From Acidobacteriota bacterium (GTDB lineage Bacteria; Acidobacteriota; Terriglobia; Terriglobales; Acidobacteriaceae): 64,000 bases of DNA. The stretch spans positions 62,001 through 126,000 of the forward strand of contig JAFDVQ010000006.1 in the NCBI GenBank assembly GCA_018268915.1, given 5' to 3'. The position numbers were made by a program, and so were the translations under genes. Below the pieces are notes generated by a model that was given only the letters and a program-made list of their open reading frames with translations, was not told the DNA's origin and did not search any database. This document shows positions 60,962-64,000 of this stretch, piece after piece. Numbering within the stretch: the stretch's first letter is position 1; the number at the start of each line of letters is the position of its first letter.

Positions 60962-61000
60962 AAAAATGGCGGGCCGGCAAATGCCGGCCCGCCATTTTTT
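60962..61000 (+). terminator. Strong rho-independent terminator of lectin-like gene A
   Basis: A 14-bp stem ATGGCGGGCCGGCA / TGCCGGCCCGCCAT with a two-base loop is flanked by A and T runs (TTTTTT). It starts 19 bases after the stop. Confidence 0.92.
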
Positions 61001-61554
61001 CTTCCGTTGACTCGAGAACTGGAGTCGAGCCGCGTTGCTGAGCTGCCAGGTCCTCTCCCTCAATTCGCAATTAAATGCTAAGTAATCAAGAGTTTTAGGT
61101 GAAGTTTTTACCTGCCAAAGATGTATGTTTTGCTCGATGCGGGTAAATATTTCCAAGATGCCTGAAGCCTAAAACTTTTTTTCAAAAATGTGCCATTTTG
61201 CGTTGAATGAGCCCCACATCTATGAAAGGATGCTCAAGAACATTACAAAAAGTTGCCTGTGGTCATAAAAAAAGACCTGGGGCGAATGGGCCTAGTAAAC
61301 GCGGACAAACGACACCGCAAGAATCCGCAAAACAAATCCCAGTCGAACCCTTCGGGCCTTTCCATGAAGTTGTTCCAGAGTTCACATGCGGACCCTGGGA
61401 CTGCGATTAGAGGTTGCTGAGCAGTAAGACCTGGTACGTGTCCTTCGTGCCCTCAGACCAGCCCACTCAAGACAATCCGAGTTCGACCTGCGCTTGCGAA
61501 CGAGAGCGAGTGGGAGTCGGCGAAATCTGTGCCTTCAAATCGCAAAGGAATCCG
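61001..61554. other. Long leader region of lectin-like gene B
   Basis: About 550 bases lie between the terminator and the next start. An ATTACTTAG-like element on the minus strand (near 61080-61088) and the structured element at 61088-61182 are present. The upstream in-frame extension of gene B to 61414 looks non-coding. Confidence 0.4.
61088..61182 (+). other. Candidate structured RNA or attenuator
   Basis: AAGAGTTTTAGG (61088-61099) pairs with CCTAAAACTTTT (61168-61179) over 12 positions, including one G.U pair, and is followed by a T run. Inside, AGGT and ACCT can form a smaller hairpin. A long-range stem ending in a U-tract is the plan of a terminator-type regulatory RNA. It lies 370 bases before lectin-like gene B. 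No known riboswitch consensus was recognised. Confidence 0.35.
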
Positions 61555-62592
61555 ATGAAGCATTTCAGAAATCTTTTCATTACGTCATCCGCAGTCCTCA
61601 CCCTTTCACTTCCGGCTCTAGCTGGTGTCACCATCAATAGTCCGTCGAATGACGCAACAGTAACATCGCCATTTACACTCTCGGCTTCTTCTTCCACCTG
61701 CTCCTCAACCAGTGTCAAAACGATGGGCTGGTCATTCGATAGCAGCAGCGATACAACCGTCATCTCCGGTCAAACGATCAACAAGAGCATCTCCTCATCC
61801 ACTGGTACGCACGTCCTGCATGTAAAGTCCTGGGGCTCCGGCGGCGCAGCCTGCGTCTCCGACATAACCATTAAGGTCACATCGTCCACTAGCGTCTCGA
61901 CCACTACTACGACGACGATTCCGGACTATGCAGATTCGGTTAGCTCCATTGAATCCCTGGGCGGGTGGAGAGCACAGCATGACACCGGCGGCGCCGGAAC
62001 CTCCACCGGCAGCATGAGCATCGTCTCGTCCCCTTCCAAATATGGCAGCGCGCGGAAGTACTACACGACGTTCACAAACAATGGCACCGAGCGCTACAGC
62101 GTGTCTTTCTCTGACAACACCAGCGCTAAAAACGTCTTCTACGACACATGGATATATCTCACCAGTTCTGCCAGCAAGATTGGCAATCTTGAATTCGATG
62201 TGAACCAGACGATGGATAACGGGCAAACCGTCATGATGGGCTTCCAATGCGACGGCTGGACTGGGAAATGGGCTTACACGGTTAACACAGGAAGTGCCAG
62301 CAGTCCCAAGCCCCACTGGGTGAGCAAGAGCGGTACTACCTGCAATCCTCGCAGTTGGTCTACGGGTAAGTGGCACCACGTTCAGGCCAGCATGTCGCGA
62401 GATAGCTCTGGATACGTTACCTACCATTACGTCTGGCTCGATGGTGTCAAGACCACCCTCGGCGTCAAGGCATTCTGCGCGATGTCTCTTCACTGGGGAG
62501 ATATCATCAACACTCAGTTCCAGGTTGATGGATATGGCTCCAGTGGAAGCGTGACCGCCTATATGGACGGACTCAAGGTTTCAGTCTGGTAG
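61555..62592 (+). CDS. Secreted lectin-like protein B, paralogue of A
   Basis: The start at 61555 follows AAAGGAA and opens a signal peptide (MKHFRNLFITSSAVLTLSLP, cleavage after LALAG-type site). The 345-residue protein has one Ig-like module (about 24-110, ending GTHVLHVKSWG), a Ser/Thr linker (STSVSTTTTTTIP) and a ConA-like domain (about 128-345). That domain parallels protein A: GWRAQHD, GTSTGSMS, KYYTTFTN, FYDTWIYL, WHHVQASMSRD. It lacks the second Ig-like and the chitobiase-C modules. It is probably extracellular. It is followed by its own strong terminator. Confidence 0.7.
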   Translation: MKHFRNLFITSSAVLTLSLPALAGVTINSPSNDATVTSPFTLSASSSTCSSTSVKTMGWSFDSSSDTTVISGQTINKSISSSTGTHVLHVKSWGSGGAACVSDITIKVTSSTSVSTTTTTTIPDYADSVSSIESLGGWRAQHDTGGAGTSTGSMSIVSSPSKYGSARKYYTTFTNNGTERYSVSFSDNTSAKNVFYDTWIYLTSSASKIGNLEFDVNQTMDNGQTVMMGFQCDGWTGKWAYTVNTGSASSPKPHWVSKSGTTCNPRSWSTGKWHHVQASMSRDSSGYVTYHYVWLDGVKTTLGVKAFCAMSLHWGDIINTQFQVDGYGSSGSVTAYMDGLKVSVW

Positions 62593-62619
62593 AACTCTCT
62601 ACTTACTGACCCGCATCTC

Positions 62620-62661
62620 AGAATCCCCGGAACGCGACCCGCGTTCCGGGGATTCTGCTTT
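62620..62661 (+). terminator. Rho-independent terminator of lectin-like gene B
   Basis: Perfect 16-bp arms AGAATCCCCGGAACGC and GCGTTCCGGGGATTCT enclose a five-base loop, followed by GCTTTT. It lies 28 bases after the stop. Confidence 0.92.
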
Positions 62662-62721
62662 TGCGCGGCCCGCAATCCAGCTCCCGCAGCGTCAGATCAA
62701 TGAAGTATCGTCTGTGTAGAT

Positions 62722-63747
62722 ATGAAAGAGGCAGAACTCATTGCGCCCGGAAGCTTCCGATTGGCCGAGATGCCTATCGATGATCCCGGACCCGGCGAGA
62801 TCCAGGTACAAGTGAGTGCGGTCGGTGTCTGCGGATCAGATCTGCACGCCTACTCCGAGGGATCCGTCGGCAGTACTCCGAATGTCTATCCGATGGTGCT
62901 CGGACATGAGCCATCCGGAACCATAGCGAAAATCGGTTCCGGCGTCACCGGACTCTCACTTGGAGACCGCGGAGCACTGGAACCTGCTCTCTATTGCTAC
63001 CACTGCGAATTCTGCCTCTCCGGTCACCATAACGTCTGTGCGAATATTCGCTTCCTGAGCAATCCAAGCTATGCGGGATTCTTCCGCGAGCGCGTAAATC
63101 TGCCCGTATCAAACTTCGCTCCAATTCCCGGCAACATGTCATTCGAAGTAGCAACGCTCGCCGAACCGCTCGCGATAGCCCTGCATTCTCTCCATCTCGC
63201 ATCCATCAAAGCGGACGAGCATGTTGCCGTCATTGGCGCTGGGCCGATCGGCCTTATGACCATTGCCGCTCTTCGCGCCTTCAATGTCGGCAGAATCTGG
63301 GCAGTCGAACCGCTTCAGCACCGCCGCGAATTGGCGCTCAGTATTGGTGCTCATGCAGCACTCGAGCCCAAAACGGCGGTTAAAGAAATTCATAGGGACA
63401 CAAATGGTCGTGGCGTGGACTGCACAATCGACTGTGCAGCCGGGGAACGCACGACGGATCAGGCCCTTGAGATGACCCGGAACGCCGGCCGCGTCGCTCT
63501 GACAGGCATTCATGCAACGCCTTCCGTCTCCCTCGATGGCTCGACAATGAGGCGAAAGGAATTGGCGATCTATAACGTCCGCCGCTCCAACCATGAGACT
63601 CACGATGCCTTGGAATTACTCCGGGCGCACCCGGATTGGTTTGCTCCCGTCGTCACCCATAGAAGGCAGATGGACTGCATAGGAGATGCCTTCACGATTG
63701 CCAGCCAGTACCTCGATGGCGTTGGAAAGATGATCGTTACGCCCTGA
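62722..63747 (+). CDS. Zinc-dependent alcohol/polyol dehydrogenase (MDR family)
   Basis: The 341-residue protein has catalytic-zinc ligands Cys37 (VGVCGSDLHAY) and His62-Glu63 (LGHEPSG). The structural zinc site is C92, C95, C98 and C106 (CYHCEFCLSGHHNVC). The NAD(P) motif is VIGAGPIGLMTIAALRAF (about 170-187). It resembles sorbitol/threonine-dehydrogenase-type members; the exact polyol is unknown. It is cytosolic and precedes ornithine aminotransferase by 95 bases. Confidence 0.9.
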   Translation: MKEAELIAPGSFRLAEMPIDDPGPGEIQVQVSAVGVCGSDLHAYSEGSVGSTPNVYPMVLGHEPSGTIAKIGSGVTGLSLGDRGALEPALYCYHCEFCLSGHHNVCANIRFLSNPSYAGFFRERVNLPVSNFAPIPGNMSFEVATLAEPLAIALHSLHLASIKADEHVAVIGAGPIGLMTIAALRAFNVGRIWAVEPLQHRRELALSIGAHAALEPKTAVKEIHRDTNGRGVDCTIDCAAGERTTDQALEMTRNAGRVALTGIHATPSVSLDGSTMRRKELAIYNVRRSNHETHDALELLRAHPDWFAPVVTHRRQMDCIGDAFTIASQYLDGVGKMIVTP

Positions 63748-63842
63748 ATCAGGCATCAGGCTCACCGCCAAGCCTGCCATGGCTGGCCCAAATCATGAGG
63801 AACTGCGATCATAAGGGGAGACCCTCGAGTCGAAAGGCATCC

Positions 63843-64000
63843 ATGACCTCGCAGCAGTTGGCAAAGTTCACTCGCTCTCAGGAACTTGTCGACCTGGAAA
63901 ACCTGTACGGAACCAACAACTACCGGCCGCTGGACGTCGTCATCGAGCGCGCCGAGGGCGTCTGGGTCTACGACATCGAAGGCAACCGCTACCTGGATTG
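63843..64000 (+). CDS. rocD: Ornithine--oxo-acid aminotransferase, N-terminal part (runs off window)
   Basis: The first 52 residues are present: a helix (SQELVDLENLYGTNNYRPLD), then VVIERAEGVWVYDIEGNRYL. The YGTNNY motif followed by PLDVVIERAEG is typical of ornithine delta-aminotransferases of the class III PLP family, which interconvert ornithine and glutamate semialdehyde. The PLP lysine lies beyond the window. The start follows AAAGG. Confidence 0.8.
   Translation, partial: MTSQQLAKFTRSQELVDLENLYGTNNYRPLDVVIERAEGVWVYDIEGNRYLD

Noticed and set aside
61414..61554. An upstream extension of lectin-like gene B
   Set aside because: The extension has no ribosome-binding site and would bury the clear signal peptide that starts at 61555.

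Overview
The window reads as chromosomal DNA of an acidobacterium, most likely of the Acidobacteriales/Terriglobia group. No 16S gene is present, so this rests on gene content: a PadR repressor overlapping a large orphan MacB/FtsX permease of the type duplicated throughout acidobacterial genomes, very large secreted proteins made of putative-Ig, chitobiase-C-terminal-like and lectin-like modules, DUF3857 transglutaminase-like proteins, and a small TadE/TadG cluster. The GC content looks moderately high, while several intergenic regions are AT-rich.

Layout. 1-6.2 kb: the tail of an unknown gene, padR plus permease, and small secreted or membrane proteins, with four copies of a short dispersed intergenic repeat. 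6.3-15.9 kb: a ribbon-helix-helix protein, prolyl oligopeptidase, the lipid II flippase MurJ, a bactofilin, a divergent amidohydrolase, an Old Yellow Enzyme and a MerR regulator. 16.1-18.9 kb: a tRNA-Pro(GGG) whose 3' end is duplicated, followed by a decayed zone (sigma-factor remnant, RraB-like pseudogene, frameshifted DUF3592-like gene) that also holds an intact marR-DUF1398 pair. 18.9-31.7 kb: mostly housekeeping and metabolic genes (TlpA-like thioredoxin, YggX, RNase R, two adjacent DUF3857 proteins, Maf, a GNAT enzyme, an exported Gfo/Idh/MocA oxidoreductase, a PLC-like phosphodiesterase).

31.7-42.2 kb is a surface-structure region on the minus strand: TadG/TadE/TadE, a small ribbon-helix-helix protein, an OmpA-like protein and a 1749-residue lipoprotein with about twelve putative-Ig modules. 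Near-identical 20-bp palindromes lie about 340 bp upstream of tadG and of the giant gene.

42.2-49.0 kb is a compact eight-gene minus-strand operon: SPFH/zinc-ribbon protein, S-adenosylmethionine decarboxylase, two zinc-ribbon DUF4178 proteins, a tiny membrane-anchored protein, DUF350, a membrane-embedded spermidine-synthase-like protein and a Tat-exported FAD amine-oxidase-like protein. It joins a complete decarboxylated-SAM aminopropylation chemistry to membrane-scaffold proteins and is the best candidate here for a poorly described system.

49.3-62.6 kb is a set of secreted carbohydrate- or matrix-related proteins: a GH28 family enzyme, a phospholipase-C-type phosphoesterase with Ig modules, chitobiase-C-domain proteins, a PQQ-propeller/lectin protein and two paralogous lectin-like proteins. 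The window ends with a zinc alcohol dehydrogenase and the first part of ornithine aminotransferase.
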